Assembly (NCBI RefSeq): GCF_017573545.1
Contig: NZ_JAGEOK010000005.1
Span: 124,001-188,000, forward strand
Origin: Actinomadura nitritigenes
GTDB taxonomy: Bacteria; Actinomycetota; Actinomycetes; Streptosporangiales; Streptosporangiaceae
DNA: 64,000 nt
Reading direction: 5' to 3'
Shown here: positions 1 through 7,644 of the stretch, one piece after another
How positions within the stretch are numbered: position 1 is the stretch's first letter
Layout: every line of letters begins with the position of its first letter
Position numbers and translations under genes: made by a program
The notes under the pieces: generated by a model
Database searches by the model: none
Told to the model about the DNA's origin: nothing
What the model saw: only the letters and a program-made list of their open reading frames with translations

Positions 1-804
1 GTCCCCGACCTGTCCATCGACGTGCACATGACCATGGGCTGGTGGATGGCGCACGAGGTCGTCGACCGGTACCGGTCCGGGCGGGTCTTCCTCGCCGGCG
101 ACGCCTGCCACGTGATGCCGCCGACCGGCGGGTTCGGCGCCAACGCGGGCGTCCAGGACGCCAACAACATCGCGTGGAAGCTGGCCGCGGTCATCAACGG
201 CTGGGCCGGCGAGGCGCTCCTCGACACCTACGAGGCCGAGCGCCGGCCCGTCGGGAAGGAGACGGCCGACCAGGCGTGGATGCGCCACATCCAGTGGAGC
301 AACCCGAAGGAGGCCGCCAAGTACGACCAGCGCGACCAGACCACCATCACGATGGGGTACCGCTACGCGTCGCGCGCCGTCGCCGGGGAGGCGTTCACCG
401 AGGCGCTCCCGGAAGAGCTGGACATCGACGGCCGTCCCGGCATGCGCGTGCCGCACGTCTGGCTGGAGCGCGACGGCGAGCGGGTGTCCTCGGTCGACCT
501 GGCCGGCGACGCCTACGCGCTGCTGGCCGGGCCCGAGGGCGCGGCCTGGACGCGCGCCGCCCGGCGGGAGGCCGAGCGTTCGGGCATGCCCCTGCGGGCG
601 TACGCCGTCGGACCCGCCATGGACCTCGACGACCCCGGCGGCGCGTTCCCGGAGGCGGCGGGGATCGGCCCCTCGGGCGCGGTGCTCGTCCGGCCCGACG
701 GGTTCGTCGCCTGGCGCGCGGAGGAGGCGGCCGAGGACCCCGGGACGGCCCTGGCGAAGGTCCTGGACGCCGTCACCGGCCGCGCCGTGACCGCGACCTC
801 CTGA
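1..804 (+). CDS. FAD-dependent aromatic hydroxylase, C-terminal part (cut by window start)
   Basis: The reading frame is open from base 1, so the N-terminal FAD-binding half lies outside the window. The visible 267 residues contain the second FAD-binding signature of class A flavoprotein monooxygenases (GDACHVMPPTGGFGANAGVQ, at about residues 34-53), followed by the helix with DAxNLAWKL-like sequence (here DANNIAWKL) and YEAERRPVG. The thioredoxin-like C-terminal domain seen in PheA/TfdB-type phenol hydroxylases and polyketide hydroxylases comes next. The family uses NAD(P)H and O2 to hydroxylate a phenolic ring or quinone. It is followed at 55 bp by two ABM monooxygenases, which fits post-PKS oxidation of an aromatic polyketide. 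The substrate is not deducible. Family assignment is strong; the polyketide role is inference from neighbours. Confidence 0.9.
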   Translation, partial: VPDLSIDVHMTMGWWMAHEVVDRYRSGRVFLAGDACHVMPPTGGFGANAGVQDANNIAWKLAAVINGWAGEALLDTYEAERRPVGKETADQAWMRHIQWSNPKEAAKYDQRDQTTITMGYRYASRAVAGEAFTEALPEELDIDGRPGMRVPHVWLERDGERVSSVDLAGDAYALLAGPEGAAWTRAARREAERSGMPLRAYAVGPAMDLDDPGGAFPEAAGIGPSGAVLVRPDGFVAWRAEEAAEDPGTALAKVLDAVTGRAVTATS

Positions 805-858
805 TTCTCCGACCGCCCGTTCCCGAGACCGCCAGCCACCGACGCGGAGGACCCGGCC

Positions 859-1197
859 ATGGTGCACATCTCGACCGACGACGACTACTACACGACCATC
901 ACCGTCTTCACCACGACCCCGGAGAACCAGCGCCGGCTCTTCGAGGTGATCAAGGAGGGCGAGGAGCGGCTCCGCGGCTTCCCCGGCCTGGTGTCGGCCG
1001 GCCTCCACCTCAGCCACGACGGCACGCGCCTCATCGGCTACGCGCAGTGGGAGAAGAAGGAGGCCTTCGACGCGATGCGCGCCCTGCCCGACCGGCAGGA
1101 GCACTTCCGCGAGGTCCACGGCCTGGTCAGCGACGTGCAGCTCATCGCCTGCCGCGTCGCCTACACCCACGACGAGATCGCCCCCACCACGAGGTAA
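859..1197 (+). CDS. ABM-domain (quinone-forming type) monooxygenase, copy 1
   Basis: 112-residue single-domain protein with the antibiotic biosynthesis monooxygenase (dimeric alpha+beta barrel) pattern: N-terminal strand YYTTITVFTTTPENQ, central HLSHDGTRLIGYAQWEKKEAFDAM, and C-terminal VAYTHDE. The family includes ActVA-Orf6, TcmH and ElmH, cofactor-free enzymes that oxidise anthrone-type polyketides to quinones with O2. Start ATG follows GGAGG at 5-9 bp spacing (bases 847-858). It is the first of two tandem paralogues that share the motif HLSHDGxRLI and the ending CRxAYxHD, pointing to a local duplication. A mono-oxygenase versus simple ligand-binding role cannot be decided from sequence. 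Confidence 0.88.
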   Translation: MVHISTDDDYYTTITVFTTTPENQRRLFEVIKEGEERLRGFPGLVSAGLHLSHDGTRLIGYAQWEKKEAFDAMRALPDRQEHFREVHGLVSDVQLIACRVAYTHDEIAPTTR

Positions 1198-1237
1198 CGA
1201 CCCGCACCGCGGGCACGACTGAAAGGACGTCATCCCG

Positions 1238-1561
1238 ATGGCACGCATTCCGGCCGACAAGGCGCACTTCACGATGGTCAACATCTTCGACACGAACCCC
1301 GAGCACCAGGAGAGGCTGTTCGAGGTGATGTCCAAGGGCGCCGACGTCATGGGCGCGCACAAGGGCAACGTCGGGGTCGCCATGCACCTGAGCCACGACG
1401 GCAAGCGCCTGATCACCATCACCGAGTGGGAGAGCAAGGAGGACTTCGAGGACATGCGCGCCCGCTCCGACCTCCAGTCCTACTTCAAGGAGGTCAGCGG
1501 GATCATCACCTCGGTGGACCCGAACCCCTGCCGGCTCGCCTACCTCCACGACCAGGCCTGA
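1238..1561 (+). CDS. ABM-domain (quinone-forming type) monooxygenase, copy 2
   Basis: 107 residues, clearly paralogous to the gene 40 bp upstream: FTMVNIFDTNPEHQERLFEVM aligns with its N-terminus and MHLSHDGKRLITITEWESKE with its centre, ending CRLAYLHDQA. Same small ABM fold, expected to act as a homodimer, or possibly as a heterodimer with copy 1. Preceded by GAAAGGACGTC as ribosome-binding region. Together with the upstream hydroxylase and the downstream reductase it forms a co-directional oxidative tailoring unit. Which copy is catalytic, or whether they act at different ring positions, is unknown. Confidence 0.88.
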   Translation: MARIPADKAHFTMVNIFDTNPEHQERLFEVMSKGADVMGAHKGNVGVAMHLSHDGKRLITITEWESKEDFEDMRARSDLQSYFKEVSGIITSVDPNPCRLAYLHDQA

Positions 1562-1579
1562 GCCGGAGAGGACGCGACG

Positions 1580-2506
1580 ATGCGAGCAGTGGCGATGACC
1601 TCGTTCGGCGGCCCCGAGGTGCTGTCGGTGGTCGAGGTCCCCACGCCGGAGCCGGAGGCGGGCCAGGTCCGCGTCCGGGTCAAGGCGGCCACGGTCAACA
1701 ACTTCGACCTGGTGGCGCGGGCCGGCTGGCTCGGCGGGATGCTCCCCCCGGGTCCGCGGTACGTCCTCGGCTGGGACGTGGCGGGCGAGATCGACGCGGT
1801 GGCGCCCGACGTCACCGGCTTCGCCCCCGGCGACGCCGTCATCGGGATGTCGGACTGGCTCGACACCAGGGCCGGCACCTACGCCGAGTACGTCGTGCTG
1901 AACGCCGCGTCGGTGACGCGGGCGCCCGCGGGCGCCACCCCGCTGCAGGCCGCGACCATCCCGGTCAACGGCCTCACGGCGCTGCGGATCCTGGAACTGC
2001 TCGACCCCGCGCCCGGCGCGACCATCGCCGTCACCGGCGCGGGCGGTGCCGTCGGCGGCTACACCGCCGAGCTGGCGCGGGGCCGGGGCCACCGGGTCCT
2101 CGCGCTCGCGTCGGCGCAGGACGAGGCGTTCCTCACCGGGCTCGGCGCGACGTTCGTGCCGCGCTCCGACGACCCGGTGGCGGCGCTGAGGGCGCACGCG
2201 CCGGACGGCGTGGACGCGCTGGTCGACGCCGCGACCATCGGGCCCGAGATGATCGCCGCGGTCCGCGACGGCGGCGCGTACGCCGGGCTGACCCCGCCGA
2301 AGACGCCCGGGCCCGAGCGCGGCATCGGCGTGCACCGCGTCCACGTGACCGCCGACGGCGCCCGGCTCGCGGAGCTGGTGTCGCTGGCCGAGCAGGGCCG
2401 CCTCACCCTCCGGGTGGCGCAGGACTTCCCGTTCGAGCAGGCACCCCAGGCGCACGCGATGCTCGCCAAGGGCGGCGTGCGCGGGCGCGTCCTGCTCACG
2501 CCCTGA
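1580..2506 (+). CDS. Zinc-independent MDR-family NADPH:quinone oxidoreductase
   Basis: 308 residues with the GroES-like N-terminal half (MRAVAMTSFGGPEVL, then VKAATVNNFDLVARAGW) and a Rossmann half with the nucleotide motif AVTGAGGAVGGYTAELA at about residues 153-169. No catalytic-zinc Cys/His set is visible, as in quinone oxidoreductases (QOR/zeta-crystallin type). The family reduces quinones or activated enones with NADPH. It starts 18 bp after the second ABM gene with GGAGAGGA as SD, so it is probably co-transcribed, and a job in reducing a polyketide quinone is plausible. Function beyond the family is inference. Confidence 0.88.
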   Translation: MRAVAMTSFGGPEVLSVVEVPTPEPEAGQVRVRVKAATVNNFDLVARAGWLGGMLPPGPRYVLGWDVAGEIDAVAPDVTGFAPGDAVIGMSDWLDTRAGTYAEYVVLNAASVTRAPAGATPLQAATIPVNGLTALRILELLDPAPGATIAVTGAGGAVGGYTAELARGRGHRVLALASAQDEAFLTGLGATFVPRSDDPVAALRAHAPDGVDALVDAATIGPEMIAAVRDGGAYAGLTPPKTPGPERGIGVHRVHVTADGARLAELVSLAEQGRLTLRVAQDFPFEQAPQAHAMLAKGGVRGRVLLTP

Positions 2507-2615
2507 CGGTCCGGGTCGCGCCCCGCCGAGGAGCGCCCGCGGTGTCGGCCCACCCGCGGGCGCTCCGTCCACGTGTCCGGCGAACAGTACCGACCGATCC
2601 CCGAAAGGACCCGAC

Positions 2616-3455
2616 ATGCAGATCGGCATCGGCCTGCCGGCCAACATCCCCGGCGCCGGCCCCGAGCAGATCCTGGAATGGGCGCGCCGCGCCGAGGACG
2701 ACGGGTACTCCTGCCTGTCCGCCATCGACCGGCTCGTCTTCGACAACTACGAGCCGCTGGTCGCGCTGTCGGCGGCGGCCGCGGTCACCCGCCGGATCCG
2801 GCTCGCCACCAGCGTGGTCATCGCGCCGTGCCGGCTGAACGCCGCGCTGCTCGCCAAGCAGGCGGCCTCGGTCAACAAGCTGTCCGGCGGACGGCTGGTG
2901 CTGGGCATGGCCCCGGGCGGCCGCGACGACGACTACGTCGCCTCGAACGCCCCCTACGCCGAGCGCGGCCGGGAGTTCGACCGCATGCTGGCGGAGATGA
3001 CCGCGGTCTGGGCGGGCGAGGGCGGCATCGGCCCGTTCGGCCGGGCCCCCCAGATCATCATCGGCGGTTTCGCGCCCCGGTCGTTCCGCCGCGTCGCGCG
3101 CTTCGGCGACGGGTGGATCGCCGGGGCGGACGGCGCGGACTCCTTCGCCGGCGGCGCCGAGCAGGCGCGGCGGGCCTGGAAGGCGGCGGGCCGCGACGGC
3201 GCGCCCTTCCTGCAGGCGCTGGCGTACTTCTCGGTCGGGGAGGACGCCGACCGGCGCGCGCGCGAGTACCTGCGCAGCTACTACTCGTTCTCCGAGCGGG
3301 TGGCGGACCGCGTCGCCGACGCGACGCTCAAGGACGCCGAGACCCTCCGCCGCACCGTGAAGGAGTACGCGGAGGTCGGCACCGACGAGCTGATCCTGCT
3401 GCCGGTCAATCCCGACCCGTCTCAGGTGGACCTGCTGGCCGACATCGTCATGTGA
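2616..3455 (+). CDS. LLM-class (F420/FMN-dependent) oxidoreductase
   Basis: 279 residues with the luciferase-like TIM-barrel pattern: MQIGIGLPANIPG start, WARRAEDDGYSCLSAIDRL, LATSVVIAPCRLNAALLAKQAASVNKLSGGRLVLGMAPGG in the middle and QIIIGGFAPRSFRRVARFGDGWIAG. The GGRLVLGMxPGGR segment is the usual cofactor-binding turn. Family members use F420H2 or reduced FMN to reduce or oxidise substrates; actinomycete tailoring clusters commonly contain F420 members. The start follows the cluster-typical leader GAAAGGACCCGAC. The gene ends 65 bp before the convergent halogenase-like gene, separated by a strong hairpin. Confidence 0.88.
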   Translation: MQIGIGLPANIPGAGPEQILEWARRAEDDGYSCLSAIDRLVFDNYEPLVALSAAAAVTRRIRLATSVVIAPCRLNAALLAKQAASVNKLSGGRLVLGMAPGGRDDDYVASNAPYAERGREFDRMLAEMTAVWAGEGGIGPFGRAPQIIIGGFAPRSFRRVARFGDGWIAGADGADSFAGGAEQARRAWKAAGRDGAPFLQALAYFSVGEDADRRAREYLRSYYSFSERVADRVADATLKDAETLRRTVKEYAEVGTDELILLPVNPDPSQVDLLADIVM

Positions 3456-3472
3456 GGCCCGGCGCACGATGA

Positions 3473-3504
3473 GAGGGGCGGTCCGAGGAATCGGACCGCC
3501 CCTC
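3473..3504. terminator. Bidirectional hairpin terminator
   Basis: Perfect 14-bp inverted repeat: GAGGGGCGGTCCGA at 3473-3486 pairs with TCGGACCGCCCCTC at 3491-3504 around a GGAA tetraloop. It lies between the stops of the converging LLM and halogenase-like genes and can serve both. No T-tract follows, as is usual in actinomycetes. Confidence 0.8.
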
Positions 3505-3520
3505 CGGCGCGTGCGGCCGG

Positions 3521-4771
3521 TCAGGTCGCGGCCGGCACCGACCCGCCCGGCTCCGGGTCGAAGATGGGCTGCAGCGAGTTGAGCCCGGAGATCAGGGTCA
3601 CGAAGTCCTTGCGCGGGAAGAACAGCTTCCCCGGGTCGATGAGCGCCTGCGCGTACTGGTGGTACGCCTCCTGGTTGAGCCCGGCGTCGTAGAAGAAGCG
3701 GACGAACGACACGATGTTCTCCAGGAAGTCGCGGTAGGACGCCTCGTACCGCTCGAACACGTCCGTCTCGCGCGAGGGGTCCTTCAGGACGACGTCGATG
3801 CCCTTGGCCGCCGCGGCGGCGGCCAGCATCGCCAGCGTCACGCCGGTCGAGAACAGCGGGTCCACGAACGCCGCGGCGTCGCCCACCAGCACCCAGCCGG
3901 GGCCGCTCAGCCGGCCGCAGGCGTACGACCAGTCGCGGGCGTTGCGGTGGCCGCTGGTCTGGACGGCGTTCGCGAGCATGTCCTTCAGATGGGCGGTCTC
4001 GGCGATCTTGGCCTGGAACAGCTCCGGCAGCCCCTGCCCGGCACCGGTCGCCTCGGCCGCGGAGGTCACGTAGCCGACGCTGTGGGTGCCGTCGTAGATC
4101 GGGATGTACCAGAACCATCCGCCGGGGACGTGCTCGATGAAGATGTTGCCGCTCTCGTCGCCGGTCAGCGGCTCACCGCCCTGGAAGTAGGCCCAGACCG
4201 CCACGTTGCGCAGGTCCTCGGTCCACTCGACGGTGGTCAGGTGCCGGCCGAGCAGCCGCGCCTGGCCGGACGCGTCGACCACCATCGTCGCCCGCGCCTC
4301 GGTCTCCTCGCCGCCGCGCAGCTTGTAGCGGACGCCGACGACCCGGCCGTCCTCGACGATCGGGCCCTTGACCGCGGCCTCCTCGCGGACGTGCGCGCCG
4401 AGTTCCCGGGCCCGCCCGAGCACCAGCGCGTCGAAGTCGGCGCGGCGGACGTTGTAGGCGTGCGGGAATTCCGGCTCGCCCTCGGTGAATTTGAAGCCCC
4501 ATCGGCCGTCCCGCCCCCACACGAGGCTCCCGCCGAACTTCTTGACGAATCCGAGCGCGTCGAGCCGCTCCCGGAGGCCGAGTTCGTCGAGAACGCCGAC
4601 GCATCCGGTGATGAGCGACTCCCCGATGTGGTAACGCGGGAACTGCTCGCGTTCCAGGACGAGCACCCGGTGCCCGCGCTGGGCCAGCAGGCCGGCGGTC
4701 GACGCGCCCGCGGGGCCACCGCCGATCACGATGACGTCGTACTCGGACTTCACGCTTCCCTGGTCTGACAT
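3521..4771 (-). CDS. FAD-dependent halogenase-like flavoprotein
   Basis: 416 residues. The N-terminal dinucleotide fold GGGPAG is at residues 17-22. The segment HIGESL follows at about 48-53, then FVKKFGG at 75-81, where phenolic halogenases carry a functional lysine. GGWFWYIPI at 217-225 fits the W-x-W-x-I-P motif of flavin-dependent halogenases (W219, W221, P224). A second FAD motif, GDAAAFVDPLFSTGV, is near residue 295. The family chlorinates or brominates activated aromatics using reduced flavin from a separate reductase. The upstream ATG alternative at 4861 has no SD; the chosen ATG has GGGAAGAAGGG. It is divergent from the FAD oxidase gene. Geranylgeranyl-reductase-like hydroxylases share much of this architecture, so halogenation is likely but not certain. 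Confidence 0.78.
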   Translation of the reverse strand: MSDQGSVKSEYDVIVIGGGPAGASTAGLLAQRGHRVLVLEREQFPRYHIGESLITGCVGVLDELGLRERLDALGFVKKFGGSLVWGRDGRWGFKFTEGEPEFPHAYNVRRADFDALVLGRARELGAHVREEAAVKGPIVEDGRVVGVRYKLRGGEETEARATMVVDASGQARLLGRHLTTVEWTEDLRNVAVWAYFQGGEPLTGDESGNIFIEHVPGGWFWYIPIYDGTHSVGYVTSAAEATGAGQGLPELFQAKIAETAHLKDMLANAVQTSGHRNARDWSYACGRLSGPGWVLVGDAAAFVDPLFSTGVTLAMLAAAAAAKGIDVVLKDPSRETDVFERYEASYRDFLENIVSFVRFFYDAGLNQEAYHQYAQALIDPGKLFFPRKDFVTLISGLNSLQPIFDPEPGGSVPAAT

Positions 4772-4894
4772 CGCCCTTCTTCCCTCATCCTGTGGACCGT
4801 GCCCGAAGGGCAGGTCGAACGGCTGTCCCGTCCACTTTCGCGAGCCGGCCTGAAGGAGCACTCAGGAAATGGTGGGGGCACGGACCGGCGCGCC

Positions 4895-4912
4895 TTCAGC
4901 CCCTCTTCAGCC
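4895..4912 (+). promoter_or_regulatory. Direct repeat TTCAGCC, 11-bp period (possible activator site)
   Basis: TTCAGCC occurs at 4895-4901 and 4906-4912, one helical turn apart, in the divergent promoter region between the halogenase-like gene and the FAD oxidase, 58 bp before the latter's ATG. Heptamer-type direct repeats with an 11-bp period are typical of SARP activator sites. Only two units are clear and no SARP gene is in the window, so this is weak. Confidence 0.25.
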
Positions 4913-4969
4913 AATCTCTACCGGTCTTATGAACACTCGAGAAAACCAACGACGGGAGGGAGGCAGCCA

Positions 4970-6376
4970 ATGAGAAAGGTCCTGGACGACACGCTCGGCC
5001 GCCATTTTGACGGCATCCTGGTCCGGCCGGGCGACCCCGGGTTCGACGCGGCGCGCTCGGTGTGGAACGTCGACATCGACCGGCGGCCCGCCCTCGTCGC
5101 CCGGCCGGCCGCGCCGGAGGCGGTGGCCGTGGCGATCGCGCACGCCCGGCACCATGGCCTGCCGGTCGCGATCCGCGGCGGCGGGCACGGCCTGGCGGGG
5201 CACGGCACCGCCGACGGCGCCCTGGTCATCGATCTGTCCGGGCTGGACGGGCTCGAGGTCGACGCGCGGTCCCGGACGGTGACCACGGGCGGCGGGCTGC
5301 GCTGGGGACCGGTCGACGCGGCCGCCCAGGAGCACGGGCTCGCGGTGACCGGCGCCGACGCGCCCCAGGTCGGTGTCGCCGGCACCGCGCTCGGCGGCGG
5401 CTTCGGCTGGCTGCACCGGCTGTACGGTCTGACCTGCGACAATCTGGTCGAGGCCGAGGTGGTCACGGCGGACGGCGCGACCCACCGGGTCGACGCGGGC
5501 AGCGAGCCGGAGCTGTTCTGGGCGCTGCGCGGCGGCGGGGGGAACTTCGGCGTCGTGACGCGGATGCGGTTCGCGCTGCATCCCCTGCGCGAGCTCACCG
5601 GCGGCGTGCTGATCCATCCGATCGAGCGCGGGGCGCAGGTGCTGCGCCACTACCAGGAGGTCGCCGACGCGGCCCCCGGTCGGCTCGCGGTCCGGCTGAC
5701 GCTGATGGCCGCGCCCCCGGCGCCCTTCGTCCCCGAGCCGGTGCGCGGGCGTCCCATCGTGATGGTCGGCGTCGCCGCGTTCGCCCCGCCGGACGAGGCG
5801 GAGCGGATGCTGCGGCCGCTGCGCGAGTTCGGGCCGCCGGTGGCCGACGCCGTCCGGCCGATGACCTACCTGCAGTTGCAGCAGCCGCCGAACCGCTTTC
5901 CCGAACGGCAGCGCGCCCACGGCGCGAGCCATTTCCTGGGCCGGCTCGACGACGCCGCCGTCGACGGGCTCCTGGCCGCCGCCGCGGACGCCCCCGGACG
6001 CCTCGCCATGCTGCAGATCCAGCAGCTCGGCGGCGCCATCGCCGAGACGGCGCCCGAGGACACGCCGTTCGGCTTCCGCGACGCGGCCCACCTCGTGGCC
6101 GTCAACGCCCTGGCCGAACGCGACGACACGGCCGCCGACCTCGCCGCCTGGAGCGCGAAGGCGTCGGCGGCGATCCGCCCCCACGCCACCGGCGGCCCCT
6201 ACGTCAACTTCGTCTCCGCGGACGAGCCCGCGACGTACGTGCCGGGCGCGTTCGCCCCGGACGCCTACGCGCGGCTCACCGCGGTCAAGAAGGCGTACGA
6301 CCCGGACAACCTGTTCCGCTTCAACGCCAACATCGCCCCCTCCGCGCCCCCGTCCGCGCCGCGACCCCAGGAGTAG
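4970..6376 (+). CDS. Berberine-bridge-enzyme-like FAD oxidase, bicovalent FAD type
   Basis: 468 residues of the VAO/BBE flavoprotein family. The PCMH-type FAD-binding domain runs from about 30 to 200 with RGGGHGLAGHG (H73, 8-alpha-histidyl attachment) and LHRLYGLTCDNL (C156, 6-S-cysteinyl attachment), so both residues for bicovalent FAD are present. The BBE C-terminal segment is near the end (YVNFVSADE, then YDPDNLFRFNANI). Such oxidases carry out two-electron or four-electron oxidations of alcohols, phenols and polyketide intermediates using O2. The ATG follows GGGAGGGAGG at 7 bp; upstream in-frame starts lack an SD. TAG overlaps the SD of the next SDR gene, so the two are probably co-translated. 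Confidence 0.9.
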   Translation: MRKVLDDTLGRHFDGILVRPGDPGFDAARSVWNVDIDRRPALVARPAAPEAVAVAIAHARHHGLPVAIRGGGHGLAGHGTADGALVIDLSGLDGLEVDARSRTVTTGGGLRWGPVDAAAQEHGLAVTGADAPQVGVAGTALGGGFGWLHRLYGLTCDNLVEAEVVTADGATHRVDAGSEPELFWALRGGGGNFGVVTRMRFALHPLRELTGGVLIHPIERGAQVLRHYQEVADAAPGRLAVRLTLMAAPPAPFVPEPVRGRPIVMVGVAAFAPPDEAERMLRPLREFGPPVADAVRPMTYLQLQQPPNRFPERQRAHGASHFLGRLDDAAVDGLLAAAADAPGRLAMLQIQQLGGAIAETAPEDTPFGFRDAAHLVAVNALAERDDTAADLAAWSAKASAAIRPHATGGPYVNFVSADEPATYVPGAFAPDAYARLTAVKKAYDPDNLFRFNANIAPSAPPSAPRPQE

Positions 6377-6380
6377 ACAC

Positions 6381-7190
6381 ATGGATCAGGACGCACCCGC
6401 CCGCGACGCCTTCCGCCTCGACGACAGGGTCGCGGTGGTCACCGGCGCCGGGCGCGGCATCGGCGCCGCGACCGCGATCGAGCTGGCCCGCGCGGGCGCC
6501 AACGTGGTGATCGCGGCGCGCTCGGCCGACCAGCTGGCGAAGGTCGCGGCCGAGATCGAGGCCGCGGGCCGCCGGGCCCTCGCCGTCCCCGGCGACCTGT
6601 CCGACCTCGGCCTCGCCGCCGCCCTGCCGGACCGCGCGGTCGAGGCCTTCGGCCGGCTCGACATCGTCGTCAACAACGTGGGCAGCGCCACCATCCGGCC
6701 CTTCACCGCGCTCACGCCCGACGACCTCGTGGACGCCTTCCGCTTCAACGTGGGCATCGCGCACGCCGTCACCGGCTCCGCCGTCCCGCACCTGCTGGAC
6801 GCGCCGGCGAGCGGCGGCGCCGTCGTCAACATCACCTCGACGGTGGGGCGCGTCGGCGGCCGCGGCTGGCTGGCGTACGGCACCGCCAAGGGCGCCCTGG
6901 CGCAGTACACCCGGCTCGCCGCGCGGGACCTGGCGCCGCGCGTCCGGGTGAACGCCGTGACGCCGGGCGCGGTGGCGACCGCGGTGCTGGAGCCGGTGCT
7001 CGCCGACGACGCGATGCGCGACCGGCTGGAGCGGGCGACCCCGATGCGGCGGGTGGGCGTGCCCGGCGACATCGCCGCGGCCGTCCGCTACCTCGCCTCC
7101 CCCGCCGCCTCGTACGTGACCGGCAAGGTCTTCGAGATCGACGGCGGGATCGACGCCCCCAACGTCGACTTCGGCATGCCCGACGTCTGA
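6381..7190 (+). CDS. SDR-family oxidoreductase
   Basis: 269 residues, classical short-chain dehydrogenase. The NAD(P) motif TGAGRGIG is at about 20-27, NNVG replaces NNAG at about 99, the catalytic Ser region reads ITSTVG, the catalytic YGTAK lies at about 166-170, and the C-terminus has SYVTGKVFEIDGGIDAP. Typical cofactor-dependent ketone/alcohol interconversion. It begins 4 bp after the FAD oxidase stop. An oxidation-reduction pair acting on the same carbon would be a simple explanation for the linkage, but that is inference. Confidence 0.9.
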   Translation: MDQDAPARDAFRLDDRVAVVTGAGRGIGAATAIELARAGANVVIAARSADQLAKVAAEIEAAGRRALAVPGDLSDLGLAAALPDRAVEAFGRLDIVVNNVGSATIRPFTALTPDDLVDAFRFNVGIAHAVTGSAVPHLLDAPASGGAVVNITSTVGRVGGRGWLAYGTAKGALAQYTRLAARDLAPRVRVNAVTPGAVATAVLEPVLADDAMRDRLERATPMRRVGVPGDIAAAVRYLASPAASYVTGKVFEIDGGIDAPNVDFGMPDV

Positions 7191-7224
7191 GCCACGCCCG
7201 ATCCCCGAACGCGAAAGGCCCGAC

Positions 7225-7644
7225 ATGAACGCGACGCCGCTGAGCGACCAGGCCAAGGCCATGCTCCGTGAGCCCTACTTCGCCTGGGCGACCGTCATCC
7301 GGCCCGACGGCTCGCCCCACTGCACGATCGTCTGCGTGGACGTGGACGGCGACGAGGTCGTCTTCACGACCGCGATCGGCCGGGTCAAGGAGCGCATCCT
7401 GCGCACCGACGGCCGGGTGGCCGTCAGCGTGCTGGATCCCGCGGTCCCGTTCCACTCCCTCACCGTGTCCGGCACGGGGCGCATCGAGGAGAAGGGCGCC
7501 GAGGAGATGACCGACCGGATCGCCCGCAAGTACTGGGGCGCGCCCGACTACGCGCACCGGAGCAGCGACGAGCGGCGCGTCACGGTGCGCGTCACCCCCG
7601 AGCACGTCATCTACTCCGACGCCGGAGGCGGTGGCCGGCCGTGA
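7225..7644 (+). CDS. PPOX-class F420/FMN-dependent enzyme
   Basis: 139 residues with the split-barrel PNPOx-like fold: MLREPYFAWATVIRPDGSPHCTIVCVDVDGDEVVFTT, then GRVKERILRTDGRVAVSVLDP. This pattern matches actinobacterial F420- or flavin-dependent reductases of the PPOX class. It starts 34 bp after the SDR with GAAAGG as SD. Its stop overlaps the GTG start of the acyltransferase gene by four bases. The substrate is unknown. Confidence 0.85.
   Translation: MNATPLSDQAKAMLREPYFAWATVIRPDGSPHCTIVCVDVDGDEVVFTTAIGRVKERILRTDGRVAVSVLDPAVPFHSLTVSGTGRIEEKGAEEMTDRIARKYWGAPDYAHRSSDERRVTVRVTPEHVIYSDAGGGGRP

Noticed and set aside
42..1328. 428-codon open frame spanning the hydroxylase and first ABM gene
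   Set aside because: Arg/Gly/Ala-rich shadow frame caused by high GC; it overlaps two well-supported genes and has no family pattern.
1142..2746. Long minus-strand open frame over the ABM and reductase genes
   Set aside because: Antisense shadow of real genes; low-complexity composition and no SD.
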